From Leifsonia sp. Root227 (lineage in GTDB: Bacteria > Actinomycetota > Actinomycetes > Actinomycetales > Microbacteriaceae), in contig NZ_LMIO01000002.1 of the NCBI RefSeq assembly GCF_001428745.1, positions 829,533-893,532 on the forward strand: a stretch of 64,000 nucleotides of DNA. Reading direction: 5' to 3'. The translations under genes and the position numbers were made by a program. Under the pieces are notes generated by a model. That model had not been told where the DNA came from. It made no database searches and worked only from the letters and a program-made list of their open reading frames with translations. Below are positions 48,583 through 55,440 of this stretch, one piece after another. Positions within the stretch are counted from its first letter, which is position 1. Each line of letters opens with the position of its first letter.

Positions 48583-48660
48583 TCATCGAGCCGGGAGTCA
48601 TGCACGCGACACGCCGGGATCGGGCGTGCACACGTCCCGGCTCGACGATCAGGGGGCGGG
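48571..48660. repeat. 90-nt nested inverted repeat at the end of the CDF gene
   Basis: CCCGCCCCCTGATC (48571-48584) pairs perfectly with GATCAGGGGGCGGG (48647-48660), and TCGAGCCGGGA, then TGCACGC, pair inside it. The outer 14-bp arm covers the last codons and stop of the CDF gene. It encloses copy 2 of the 63-nt element. Confidence 0.9.
48585..48647 (+). repeat. 63-nt structured repeat, copy 2
   Basis: It runs from ATCGAG to CTCGACG and aligns without gaps with copy 1 (45024-45086, opposite strand), about 42 of 63 positions identical. The central CGACACGCCGGG is identical. Stem positions 7, 9, 18, 21 and 22 have changed together with their partners, so pairing is kept. Confidence 0.85.
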
Positions 48661-48702
48661 ATTGGGGACGGGAAGTGGCCGGAATCGGAGGAGGATGGGG
48701 GC

Positions 48703-49713
48703 ATGAGCACGACGGGATCGCGGACGCTGCAACTGCTTGCGCTCCTGCAGACACACCGCTACTGGCCGGGGCCGGAACTCGCAGAGCGACTCGAGGTGTC
48801 CGTGCGCACGCTGCGCCGCGACGTGGACAGGCTGCGCGAGCTCGGCTACCCGGTGGATGCGAGCCGCGGGGTCGACGGCGGGTACCAGCTCGCCGCAGGC
48901 GCCTCGCTCCCGCCGCTCGTCGTCGACGACGAGGAGGCAGTCGCCCTCGCCGTCGGCCTCCGCACGGCCGCGCAGTCCGGCATCGCAGGAATCGAGGACG
49001 CCTCGGTGCGCGCCCTCGCCAAGGTCGTCCAGGTCATGCCGTCGAGGCTGCGCCGCCGCGTGGATGCGCTCCGCTCCGCCACCGTCGCCGGCGCCATCCG
49101 CCAGGGCCCGACGGTCGATGCCGAAGTGCTCACCGTGATCGCGCAGGCCTGCCGCGACGAGGAACGTATCGGCTTCGTGTACACCGCGCGGGACGGCGAG
49201 CGCACCGAGCGCAGCGTCGAACCGCACCGGCTGGTGTCGGTCGAGCGCCGCTGGTACCTGGTCGCATACGACCTCGGCCGGTTCGACTGGCGCAGCTTCC
49301 GGCTCGACCGGCTCGCAGAACCGCATCCGACCGGCCAGCGGTTCCGCCCGCGCGAGCTCCCGGCGGAGGACGCTGCTGCCTTCGTCACCGCGTCGCTGGG
49401 CGCCTCGGCGGAGACGCTCGCCATCGAAGCGATCGTGCACGCGCCCGTCGAGCTGGTCGAAAGCAGGATCGGCCGGTGGGCGACGACCGAGGCGGTGGAT
49501 GCGGCGACCACGCGCATCCGGATGGCGGCGGACAGCGCGGAGTGGGCGCTGTTCGGGCTGGCAGCGGTGGATGCACGGTTCGAGATCCTCGCTCCGGCGG
49601 AGGTCGCGGAGCTGGCCAGGGTGTGGGGCGAGCGGTTCGCCGGCGCGAGCGGCGCAGCCGCCACCACCGGCACAGCCAGCACCACCGGCGCCTCCGGACA
49701 GCCCGTCACATAG
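48703..49713 (+). CDS. WYL-domain transcriptional regulator (DeoR-type HTH)
   Basis: A 336-residue regulator: N-terminal HTH_11 (W-P-G-P-E-L-A-E-R-L-E-V-S-V-R-T-L-R-R-D-V-D-R-L and G-Y-P-V-D-A-S-R-G-V-D-G-G-Y), a central WYL domain (V-E-R-R-W-Y-L-V-A-Y-D) and a C-terminal WCX dimerisation domain. WYL domains bind nucleic acids or small ligands. The ATG follows GGAGGAGG. A low-complexity Thr/Ala tail ends the protein. Its target may be the VIT1 gene 14 nt downstream or a distant gene. Confidence 0.88.
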   Translation: MSTTGSRTLQLLALLQTHRYWPGPELAERLEVSVRTLRRDVDRLRELGYPVDASRGVDGGYQLAAGASLPPLVVDDEEAVALAVGLRTAAQSGIAGIEDASVRALAKVVQVMPSRLRRRVDALRSATVAGAIRQGPTVDAEVLTVIAQACRDEERIGFVYTARDGERTERSVEPHRLVSVERRWYLVAYDLGRFDWRSFRLDRLAEPHPTGQRFRPRELPAEDAAAFVTASLGASAETLAIEAIVHAPVELVESRIGRWATTEAVDAATTRIRMAADSAEWALFGLAAVDARFEILAPAEVAELARVWGERFAGASGAAATTGTASTTGASGQPVT

Positions 49714-49716
49714 ACT
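49711..49716 (+). promoter_or_regulatory. -10 box TAGACT upstream of the erythrin-VIT1 gene
   Basis: TAGACT overlaps the end of the WYL gene and ends 11 nt before the next ATG, which lacks a ribosome site, so a leader of only a few nucleotides is expected. Confidence 0.45.
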
Positions 49717-49727
49717 GTCGAATCGTT

Positions 49728-50840
49728 ATGACGACTGCCTCTTCCCCCGCCTCCCCGCCGCGCGAGCCGAGCCAGGCCGACATCCGGCGCTGGCGCCGCT
49801 ACCTCGCGGACGAGCGCGCTGAGGCCGCCGTCTACCGCGACCTCGCAGGCCGCCGCACGGGCGAGGAGCGCGAGATCCTGCTCGCCCTCGCCGACGCGGA
49901 AGGCCGGCACGAGCAGCACTGGCTCACCCTCCTCGGCGACGACGTCGGCCGCCCGCTGCGCGGTGACATCCGCACCCGCGTGCTCGGCTTCCTCGCCAGG
50001 CGCTTCGGCTCCGTGTTCGTCCTCGCGCTCGCGCAGCGCGCAGAGGCGCGCTCCCCCTACAGCGACGACGCGGATGCGACGCCCCAGATGGCAGCGGACG
50101 AGCAGATCCACGAGGAGGTCGTCCGCGCACTCGCGGCGCGAGGCAGGCAGCGGCTGTCCGGCACCTTCCGCGCAGCGGTGTTCGGGGCGAACGACGGACT
50201 CGTCAGCAACCTCGCGCTCGTGCTCGGCATCAGCGCGAGCGGCGTCGCGAACCACGTTGTGCTGCTGACCGGCATCTCCGGCCTGCTCGCAGGGGCGCTG
50301 TCGATGGGCGCAGGCGAGTACGTGTCCGTGCGCTCGCAGCGCGAATTGCTGCAGGCATCCAGCCCCAACCCGGAGACCAGTTCAGCGCTCCCGAACCTCG
50401 ATGTCGACGCCAACGAGCTCACCCTGGTCTACCGGGCGCGCGGGATGGCCCCCGACGAGGCGAAGGCGCACGCAGACACGGTGCTGGCTCGCCTCCACGC
50501 GCACGCGGTGGAGACGGCCCCCATCCCGGTGGTCGGCGAGGTGGTCGACGAGCACGAAGCGGTCGGCAAGGGCTGGAACGCCGCGGTGTCGAGCTTCTGC
50601 TTCTTCGCCTCCGGCGCGCTCATCCCGATCCTGCCGTACCTGTTCGGGCTGCAGGGGACGACGGCCGTGATCGTCGCCTCCGTGCTGGTCGGCATCGTCC
50701 TGCTCGGGACGGGCGCGATCGTCGGGCTGCTGTCCGGCGCTTCGCCGCTCAAGCGGGCGCTGCGGCAGCTCGCGATCGGCTACGGGGCGGCCGCAGCGAC
50801 CTACCTGCTCGGCCTGCTGTTCGGCGCCACCATCGGCTAG
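49728..50840 (+). CDS. Erythrin-VIT1 (membrane-bound ferritin-like) iron/manganese transporter
   Basis: A 370-residue protein with two parts. Residues 20-135 form a ferritin-like helix bundle with di-iron ligands (D-E-R-A-E-A-A-V-Y, D-A-E-G-R-H-E-Q-H-W with ExxH, and D-E-Q-I-H-E-E). Residues 145-370 are a VIT1/CCC1 domain (F-G-A-N-D-G-L-V-S-N-L-A, M-G-A-G-E-Y-V-S-V) with five membrane helices. Such MbfA-type proteins oxidise and export iron. No Fur-type box is visible at its promoter. Confidence 0.9.
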   Translation: MTTASSPASPPREPSQADIRRWRRYLADERAEAAVYRDLAGRRTGEEREILLALADAEGRHEQHWLTLLGDDVGRPLRGDIRTRVLGFLARRFGSVFVLALAQRAEARSPYSDDADATPQMAADEQIHEEVVRALAARGRQRLSGTFRAAVFGANDGLVSNLALVLGISASGVANHVVLLTGISGLLAGALSMGAGEYVSVRSQRELLQASSPNPETSSALPNLDVDANELTLVYRARGMAPDEAKAHADTVLARLHAHAVETAPIPVVGEVVDEHEAVGKGWNAAVSSFCFFASGALIPILPYLFGLQGTTAVIVASVLVGIVLLGTGAIVGLLSGASPLKRALRQLAIGYGAAAATYLLGLLFGATIG

Positions 50841-50867
50841 CGCCGGTCAGGGCCGGGCCGGCTTGCG

Positions 50868-51383
50868 TCAGCGGCGATCCCGGTCGCGACCGCCGTCCGC
50901 GCCGTAGACGATGGCGCCGGTGATCGGGACGAGCAGGAACCAGAGCCAGCTGTACGCATAGCCCCACACCGTACTGGTCACGAAGAAGAGGATGAGGGCG
51001 ACGAACGGCGCCACCGACACGATGGCGAGCCCCCAGCGGCGGTTGGCCGGCCGGGAGTACGGCTCGGATGGCGTCGCGTACGGGTCGCGCGCTGGCTGGG
51101 CAGCGGCGGCCGGCGCCGCATAAGCCGCCCCTGCTCCCCCGCCCGCGCCTGCGCCTGCGCCCGCTCCAGGGCCGTCCAGGTCCACACCACCCGGCAGGTC
51201 CGCGAACAGCGGGGCGAGGTCGCCGCGGGTCACAGCCGCCCGCGCAGACTGCACGCGCGACTGCACCTCTGCCTCGCTCAGTCGCCCCTGCGCAGCGTGC
51301 GCCTGGATCGCGGAGACGGCGCGTTCGCGCTCGTCGTTGCTGAGCCGAAGGGATGCGCCGGAAGGGTCGGTCAGGTCGGTCAT
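50868..51383 (-). CDS. DUF1707 membrane protein
   Basis: A 171-residue protein with an N-terminal DUF1707 domain (L-R-L-S-N-D-E-R-E-R-A-V-S-A-I-Q-A-H-A-A-Q-G-R-L and L-F-A-D-L-P-G), a Gly/Ala/Pro-rich linker and two C-terminal membrane helices. Members are common in actinobacteria, often near signalling or envelope genes, but their function is unknown. It diverges from the LexA-controlled gene at 51.4 kb, with 86 nt between the starts. Confidence 0.85.
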   Translation of the reverse strand: MTDLTDPSGASLRLSNDERERAVSAIQAHAAQGRLSEAEVQSRVQSARAAVTRGDLAPLFADLPGGVDLDGPGAGAGAGAGGGAGAAYAAPAAAAQPARDPYATPSEPYSRPANRRWGLAIVSVAPFVALILFFVTSTVWGYAYSWLWFLLVPITGAIVYGADGGRDRDRR

Positions 51384-51424
51384 GCAGCCAGTATGGCGCA
51401 GGTGCGTTCGTCGGTCGATGGTCT

Positions 51425-51452
51425 TACACTCGTTAATCGAACATACGTTCGA
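51425..51452 (+). promoter_or_regulatory. LexA-controlled promoter of the DUF6504-like gene
   Basis: TACACT (51425-51430) is a -10 box and TCGAAC-ATAC-GTTCGA (51437-51452) a perfect match to the actinobacterial SOS box over the expected start point, so LexA should repress this gene. Confidence 0.88.
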
Positions 51453-51469
51453 GCAAGGAGGTGAGAGAG

Positions 51470-51760
51470 ATGACCGACATCGGCGAGGCCGTCGCGGTCT
51501 GGACGACGGACGATGGCATCCCGACCAGGCTGGTGTGGCGGGCGACCAGGTACCGCGTCACCGACACGCCGACGGTCTGGGCTGAGGTGTGCGCCTGGTG
51601 GCGTCCGTTCGGCGAGCACCGCTACGGCGTCGGCAGCCTGCCCAGGGAGATCGGCGGCTGGCGCTTCCAGGCCACGGACGAGACGGGATGCGCGCACGTG
51701 TTCGACGTGCGCCACGACGACGCCAGCCGCAGCTGGCACCTGGTGAGGATCTTCGACTGA
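51470..51760 (+). CDS. Small SOS-controlled protein (DUF6504-like)
   Basis: A 96-residue protein preceded by AAGGAGG. It contains I-P-T-R-L-V-W-R-A-T-R-Y-R-V, W-A-E-V-C-A-W-W-R-P and a C-terminal W-H-L-V-R-I-F-D, as in small proteins encoded next to imuB and dnaE2 in many actinobacteria (the DUF6504 family as I recall it). The LexA box in front of it supports a role in the mutagenic repair complex; its activity is unknown. Confidence 0.75.
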   Translation: MTDIGEAVAVWTTDDGIPTRLVWRATRYRVTDTPTVWAEVCAWWRPFGEHRYGVGSLPREIGGWRFQATDETGCAHVFDVRHDDASRSWHLVRIFD

Positions 51761-51795
51761 TGGCGTGCCTCCCCTCCCACCGCCCCCTCACCGCT

Positions 51796-51801
51796 TAGTC
51801 T
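51796..51801 (+). promoter_or_regulatory. -10 box TAGTCT of a probable leaderless promoter
   Basis: TAGTCT ends 6 nt before the GTG start of the DUF3097 gene. Confidence 0.55.
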
Positions 51802-51807
51802 CACCGG

Positions 51808-52644
51808 GTGAACGACGACCGCTATGGAACCGATGTGCTGGCGAGCGACTGGAAGAACGCAGGACGCAAGACCGTCCCCCAGGTCGAAGCCGTGCGCGAC
51901 CTGGTGGTCGAGGATGCGGCGAGCGGCTTCTGCGGCGCCGTCACCCGTCTCGAGGGCCAGTTCGTCGAGCTGGAGGACTACTTCGGCAAGAAACGCGTCT
52001 TCCCGATCACCGGATCGTTTCTGATCGACGGAGAGCCCGTCACGCTGGTGCACGCCAAGAAAGACGGAGGCGGACGGGCGAGGACGGCGTCCGGTTCGTT
52101 CGCGGTCGACGATCAGAAAGCCAGGATCGCTCGCGCCAGCCGCATCTTCGTCGAGGGACGGCACGACGCCGAGCTGGTCGAGAAGGTCTGGGGCGACGAT
52201 CTGCGGGTCGAAGGCGTCGTGGTCGAATACCTGGAGGGCGTCGACGATCTGGATGCGATCGTCCGCGAGTTCGCGCCGGATCGCTCCCGCCGCATCGGCG
52301 TTCTGGTCGACCACCTCGTGCCTGGCTCCAAGGAGAGCAGGATCGCCGACGCGGTCAAGCGCGGACCGTACGGAGCGCACGTCCTGGTGGTCGGGCACCC
52401 GTACATCGACATCTGGCAGGCCGTGAAACCGGCGAGGGTCGGGCTCGAGGCATGGCCGAGCATCCCGCGCTCGATCGAGTGGAAGAAGGGGATCTGCGCC
52501 GCGCTCGGACTCCCCCACGAGACGCAGGCAGACACCGCACGCGCCTGGAAGCGCATCCTCGGAACGGTGCGATCGTTCGCCGATCTGGAGCCGGAGCTGC
52601 TCGGCAGAGTCGAGCAGCTGATCGACTTCGTCACCGAACCGTGA
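51808..52644 (+). CDS. DUF3097 protein with TOPRIM-like region
   Basis: A 278-residue actinobacterial protein. The N-terminal 90 residues form a strand-rich domain (V-T-R-L-E-G-Q-F-V-E-L-E-D-Y-F-G-K-K-R-V-F). The middle has a TOPRIM-like pattern: I-F-V-E-G-R-H-D-A-E-L-V-E-K-V-W-G-D-D-L and I-G-V-L-V-D-H-L-V-P-G-S-K-E-S, with the Glu and Asp that bind Mg in topoisomerases and primases. It may process or bind nucleic acid. No SOS box lies before it although it sits between two LexA-controlled units. Confidence 0.85.
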   Translation: MNDDRYGTDVLASDWKNAGRKTVPQVEAVRDLVVEDAASGFCGAVTRLEGQFVELEDYFGKKRVFPITGSFLIDGEPVTLVHAKKDGGGRARTASGSFAVDDQKARIARASRIFVEGRHDAELVEKVWGDDLRVEGVVVEYLEGVDDLDAIVREFAPDRSRRIGVLVDHLVPGSKESRIADAVKRGPYGAHVLVVGHPYIDIWQAVKPARVGLEAWPSIPRSIEWKKGICAALGLPHETQADTARAWKRILGTVRSFADLEPELLGRVEQLIDFVTEP

Positions 52645-52687
52645 GGTTGATTCGGCGTCACTGGTGTGTTTTTCGCGGGTTGGCGGC

Positions 52688-52693
52688 TAGGCT
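52688..52693 (+). promoter_or_regulatory. -10 box TAGGCT of cspA with long leader
   Basis: TAGGCT fits TANNNT and would give a leader of about 130 nt before the cspA ATG, as is usual for cold shock genes, where the leader controls translation. No clear -35 box. Confidence 0.45.
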
Positions 52694-52828
52694 AACCCCA
52701 GTCGTGTGTTTTGCATGTGTTGGATAGGTGCGTCCCAAACCCGGAGCGTTGCCAGCTTTACAGGAGCAGGAGAACACGCGACGAGGCCCCGACAGTCGGG
52801 GTCGAGGAATATCGCTCCTGGAGGAGAT

Positions 52829-53032
52829 ATGGCTACTGGTACGGTCAAATGGTTCAACGCGGAAAAGGGCTTCGGCTTCATCGCTCCCGACGACGGCGGC
52901 GCTGACGTGTTCGCTCACTACTCTGCAATCGCTTCGAGCGGCTACCGCTCGCTCGAGGAGAACCAGAAGGTCGAGTTCGAGGTGACGCAGGGCCCCAAGG
53001 GCCTGCAGGCGGAGAACATCCGCCCGCTCTGA
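52829..53032 (+). CDS. cspA: Cold shock protein CspA
   Basis: A 67-residue OB-fold nucleic acid-binding protein. The RNP1 motif K-G-F-G-F-I and RNP2 motif V-F-A-H-Y follow [12 protein letters not shown]. It binds single-stranded RNA and melts structure in mRNA. The ATG follows GAGGAG. A strong terminator follows after 11 nt. Confidence 0.97.
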   Translation: MATGTVKWFNAEKGFGFIAPDDGGADVFAHYSAIASSGYRSLEENQKVEFEVTQGPKGLQAENIRPL

Positions 53033-53043
53033 CCTGAGCTTCC

Positions 53044-53075
53044 AACGGGGTCGCGCTTCGGCGCGGCCCCGTTTT
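53044..53075 (+). terminator. Intrinsic terminator of cspA
   Basis: AACGGGGTCGCGC pairs with GCGCGGCCCCGTT (one G:U-type position) around TTCG and runs into TTTTT. Confidence 0.92.
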
Positions 53076-53118
53076 TCGTTTTCCGGACGGCTGCACGACA
53101 CCCTGCCGCTGCTGCGGC

Positions 53119-53140
53119 TGACACGCCGATGACACGCCGA
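53119..53140 (+). repeat. 2 x 11-bp tandem repeat upstream of the LexA box
   Basis: TGACACGCCGA occurs twice in direct contact, 27 nt before the SOS box of the mutasome operon. Its ACACGCCG core also occurs in the centre of the 63-nt elements. Confidence 0.8.
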
Positions 53141-53166
53141 TGTGCGCGAAAATGCATTTGCCATCG

Positions 53167-53182
53167 TCGAACATATGTTCGA
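53167..53182 (+). promoter_or_regulatory. LexA box of the imuA'-imuB-dnaE2 operon
   Basis: TCGAACATATGTTCGA is a perfect 16-bp palindrome and matches the actinobacterial SOS box. It ends 10 nt before the imuA' ATG. Confidence 0.93.
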
Positions 53183-53192
53183 AAATGTTGGT

Positions 53193-53888
53193 ATGCAATC
53201 CTCAGCAGCCGCCATCGCCGAACCGGTCGTCGACCGGGCGCAGGTGCACGAGCTGCAGTCGCGCATCCGGCAGATGCAGGCCACCACCCTGGAGAGCAGG
53301 CGGCTGGAGACGCATCCGGCACTCGCCCCTCTGCTGCCTGGCGGTGCGCTGAAGGCGGGAGCTGCGTACGCGGTCCGCGGGTCGACGACGCTCGTCATGG
53401 CCATGCTGGCCGGCCCCAGCGCCGCAGGAGCCTGGTGCGGGGTGGTCGGGATGCCCGACTTCGGCGCAGAGGCGGCAGGCCGGTTCGGAGTCGACCTCGA
53501 CCGGCTGGTGCTCGTCCCGCACCCAGGCGACCAGTGGCTGACCGTCACGGCAGCGGTGGTGGATGTGCTGAGCGTGGTCGTCGTCTCCCCCACCAGCCGC
53601 GCCCGCGACGGCGACATCGCCAGGCTCTCCGCCCGGCTGCGGCAGCGCGAGGCCACCCTGATCGTGGTGGGCGACTGGCCGCAGGTCGAGGCGACGCTCA
53701 CGGTCTCCCGCAGCGGCTGGGACGGGCTCGGCGGAGGAACGGGCTACCTGTCGTCGCGCAGGGTGACCGTCGAATCCGCTCCGCGCGGCGGCACCGGCCA
53801 GCGCCGCCGCGCTGAGCTCTGGCTCCCCGGACTCGACGAGAGCTTCCGCGCAGCAGCGGGCACCACCCGCCTGGAGGCGGTGAGCTGA
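53193..53888 (+). CDS. imuA': ImuA'-like mutasome accessory protein
   Basis: A 231-residue RecA-like protein: V-H-E-L-Q-S-R-I-R-Q-M-Q at the N-terminus, L-L-P-G-G-A-L-K-A-G-A-A-Y-A-V and W-C-G-V-V-G-M-P-D-F-G-A-E-A-A, matching actinobacterial ImuA'. The Walker A lysine loop is degenerate, so ATP binding is doubtful. It forms the translesion synthesis mutasome with ImuB and DnaE2. I chose the ATG after the LexA box; a longer start would include the box. Confidence 0.85.
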   Translation: MQSSAAAIAEPVVDRAQVHELQSRIRQMQATTLESRRLETHPALAPLLPGGALKAGAAYAVRGSTTLVMAMLAGPSAAGAWCGVVGMPDFGAEAAGRFGVDLDRLVLVPHPGDQWLTVTAAVVDVLSVVVVSPTSRARDGDIARLSARLRQREATLIVVGDWPQVEATLTVSRSGWDGLGGGTGYLSSRRVTVESAPRGGTGQRRRAELWLPGLDESFRAAAGTTRLEAVS

Positions 53889-53889
53889 C

Positions 53890-55440
53890 ATGCCGGCCGT
53901 CACCCGCGCGATCGTGCTGTGGTGCCCGGACTGGCCGGTGACCGCCGCTCTGCACGCCGGCGACCTGCCTGCGGACACCCCGCTGGCGCTCGTCGACCGC
54001 AACCTCGTGTTCGCCTGCTCCTCCTCCGCCCGCGCCGATGGCGTGAAGCGGGGACTGCGCATCCGGGAGGCCCAGTCCAGGTGCACCCAGCTGCAGGTGC
54101 TGCCGTACGACCCCGTGCTGGATGCGCGTGCCTTCGACCCTGTGCTCGCGGCGATCGAGGAGATCACCCCCGGCGTCCAGCCGGTACGTCCAGGCACCTG
54201 CGTGCTGCGCGCCCGCGGTCCAGCCCGCTACTACGGCGGAGAGGAGCAGGCGGCCGCCGAGCTGCTGCGCTGCCTGGAGGGGCTGGGCATCCCGGATGCG
54301 CGGGTCGGCATCGCCGACGGGCCGTTCGCCGCAGAGCAGGCCGCCCGCACGACCGGGGCGGAGCGGATCAGGGTGATCCCGGCCGGCGACTCCCCCGCCT
54401 TCCTCTCGCCGTTGCCGATCGCGCAGCTCGGGCAGGACGAGCTGACGCCGCTGTTCAGGAGGCTCGGCATCCACACCCTCGGCCACCTGGCCGCCCTCGG
54501 GGCGACGGATGTGCGGGAGCGGTTCGGGGAGCGCGGCGCCTGGTGCCACACCATCGCGAGCGGCCTCGACAGCACGGCGGTGGTGCCGCGCACGCCGCCG
54601 AAGCAGTTGGAGAGGGCGATCGAGTTCGAGCCGGCGCTGGACAGGGTGGATCAGGTGACGTTCGCGTTCCGCGGCACGGCGGAGACGTTCATCGGCGGGC
54701 TGACCAAGGCAGGGCTGGTGTGCACGGCGCTGCGGATCGAGGTGACGGACGAGTCCGGCCGGGTGAGCGAGCGGACCTGGCTGCACCCTCGCCTGTTCTC
54801 CGCGGCGGACGTGGTGGACAGGGTGCGCTGGCAGTTGCAGGGCTCAGGCAGCATCGAGAGCGGGCTGGGCTCGCCGATCGCGCGCGTGCTGGTGGAGCCG
54901 GAGGCGGTGGACGACATCGGGCACCACGAGGAGGGGCTGTGGGGCGGCGGGGCCGACGAGCGCATCCATCACGGGCTGTCGCGGGTGCAGAGCATCCTGG
55001 GGCACGACGCCGTGCTCACGGCCACCATCGGCGGAGGACGGGGACTGGCCGAACGGCAGGTGCTCGTGCCGTGGGGCGACAGGGCGGTGGGGGTGGCGCG
55101 CGCAGACCAGCCGTGGCCTGGCAGCCTGCCTGCGCCCGCACCGTCGACGGTGTTCGAGTCTCCGCGCGCTGTGGCCGTGCTGGGCGGCGACGGCGAGCCT
55201 GTCGGGGTGACGGGACGCGGGGTGGTGACGGCGCCGATCGCCCTGTACTCGTCGACCGGTGCCGCACGGGATGCGCGCCCCATCGACTCCTGGGCAGGCC
55301 CGTGGCCGGTGCGGGAGCGCTGGTGGGATGCGGCGGCCGCGCGCACCGCGCACCGGTTCCAGGTGGTCGACGCCGACGGCAACGCCTGGCTGCTGGTGCT
55401 GGCGGACGGCGCCTGGCTGGCGGAAGCGAGATACGACTGA
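53890..55440 (+). CDS. imuB: ImuB, catalytically inactive Y-family polymerase-like protein
   Basis: A 516-residue protein with Y-family polymerase layout (A-I-V-L-W-C-P-D-W-P-V at the start, A-R-V-G-I-A-D-G-P-F-A-A, F-R-R-L-G-I-H-T-L-G-H-L-A-A-L). The second catalytic motif S-x-D-E is replaced by R-A-R-G-P-A-R-Y-Y-G, so it cannot polymerise, as is typical of ImuB. R-Q-V-L-V-P-W-G after the little finger resembles the beta-clamp-binding motif of mycobacterial ImuB. It bridges clamp, ImuA' and DnaE2. It begins one base after the imuA' stop. Confidence 0.92.
   Translation: MPAVTRAIVLWCPDWPVTAALHAGDLPADTPLALVDRNLVFACSSSARADGVKRGLRIREAQSRCTQLQVLPYDPVLDARAFDPVLAAIEEITPGVQPVRPGTCVLRARGPARYYGGEEQAAAELLRCLEGLGIPDARVGIADGPFAAEQAARTTGAERIRVIPAGDSPAFLSPLPIAQLGQDELTPLFRRLGIHTLGHLAALGATDVRERFGERGAWCHTIASGLDSTAVVPRTPPKQLERAIEFEPALDRVDQVTFAFRGTAETFIGGLTKAGLVCTALRIEVTDESGRVSERTWLHPRLFSAADVVDRVRWQLQGSGSIESGLGSPIARVLVEPEAVDDIGHHEEGLWGGGADERIHHGLSRVQSILGHDAVLTATIGGGRGLAERQVLVPWGDRAVGVARADQPWPGSLPAPAPSTVFESPRAVAVLGGDGEPVGVTGRGVVTAPIALYSSTGAARDARPIDSWAGPWPVRERWWDAAAARTAHRFQVVDADGNAWLLVLADGAWLAEARYD

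Noticed and set aside
52681..52700. Possible iron-regulator (IdeR/DmdR) box at TAGGCTAACC before cspA
   Set aside because: Only one half of the consensus TTAGGTTAGSCTAACCTAA is present, and the TAGGCT part is explained as a -10 box of a cold shock gene.
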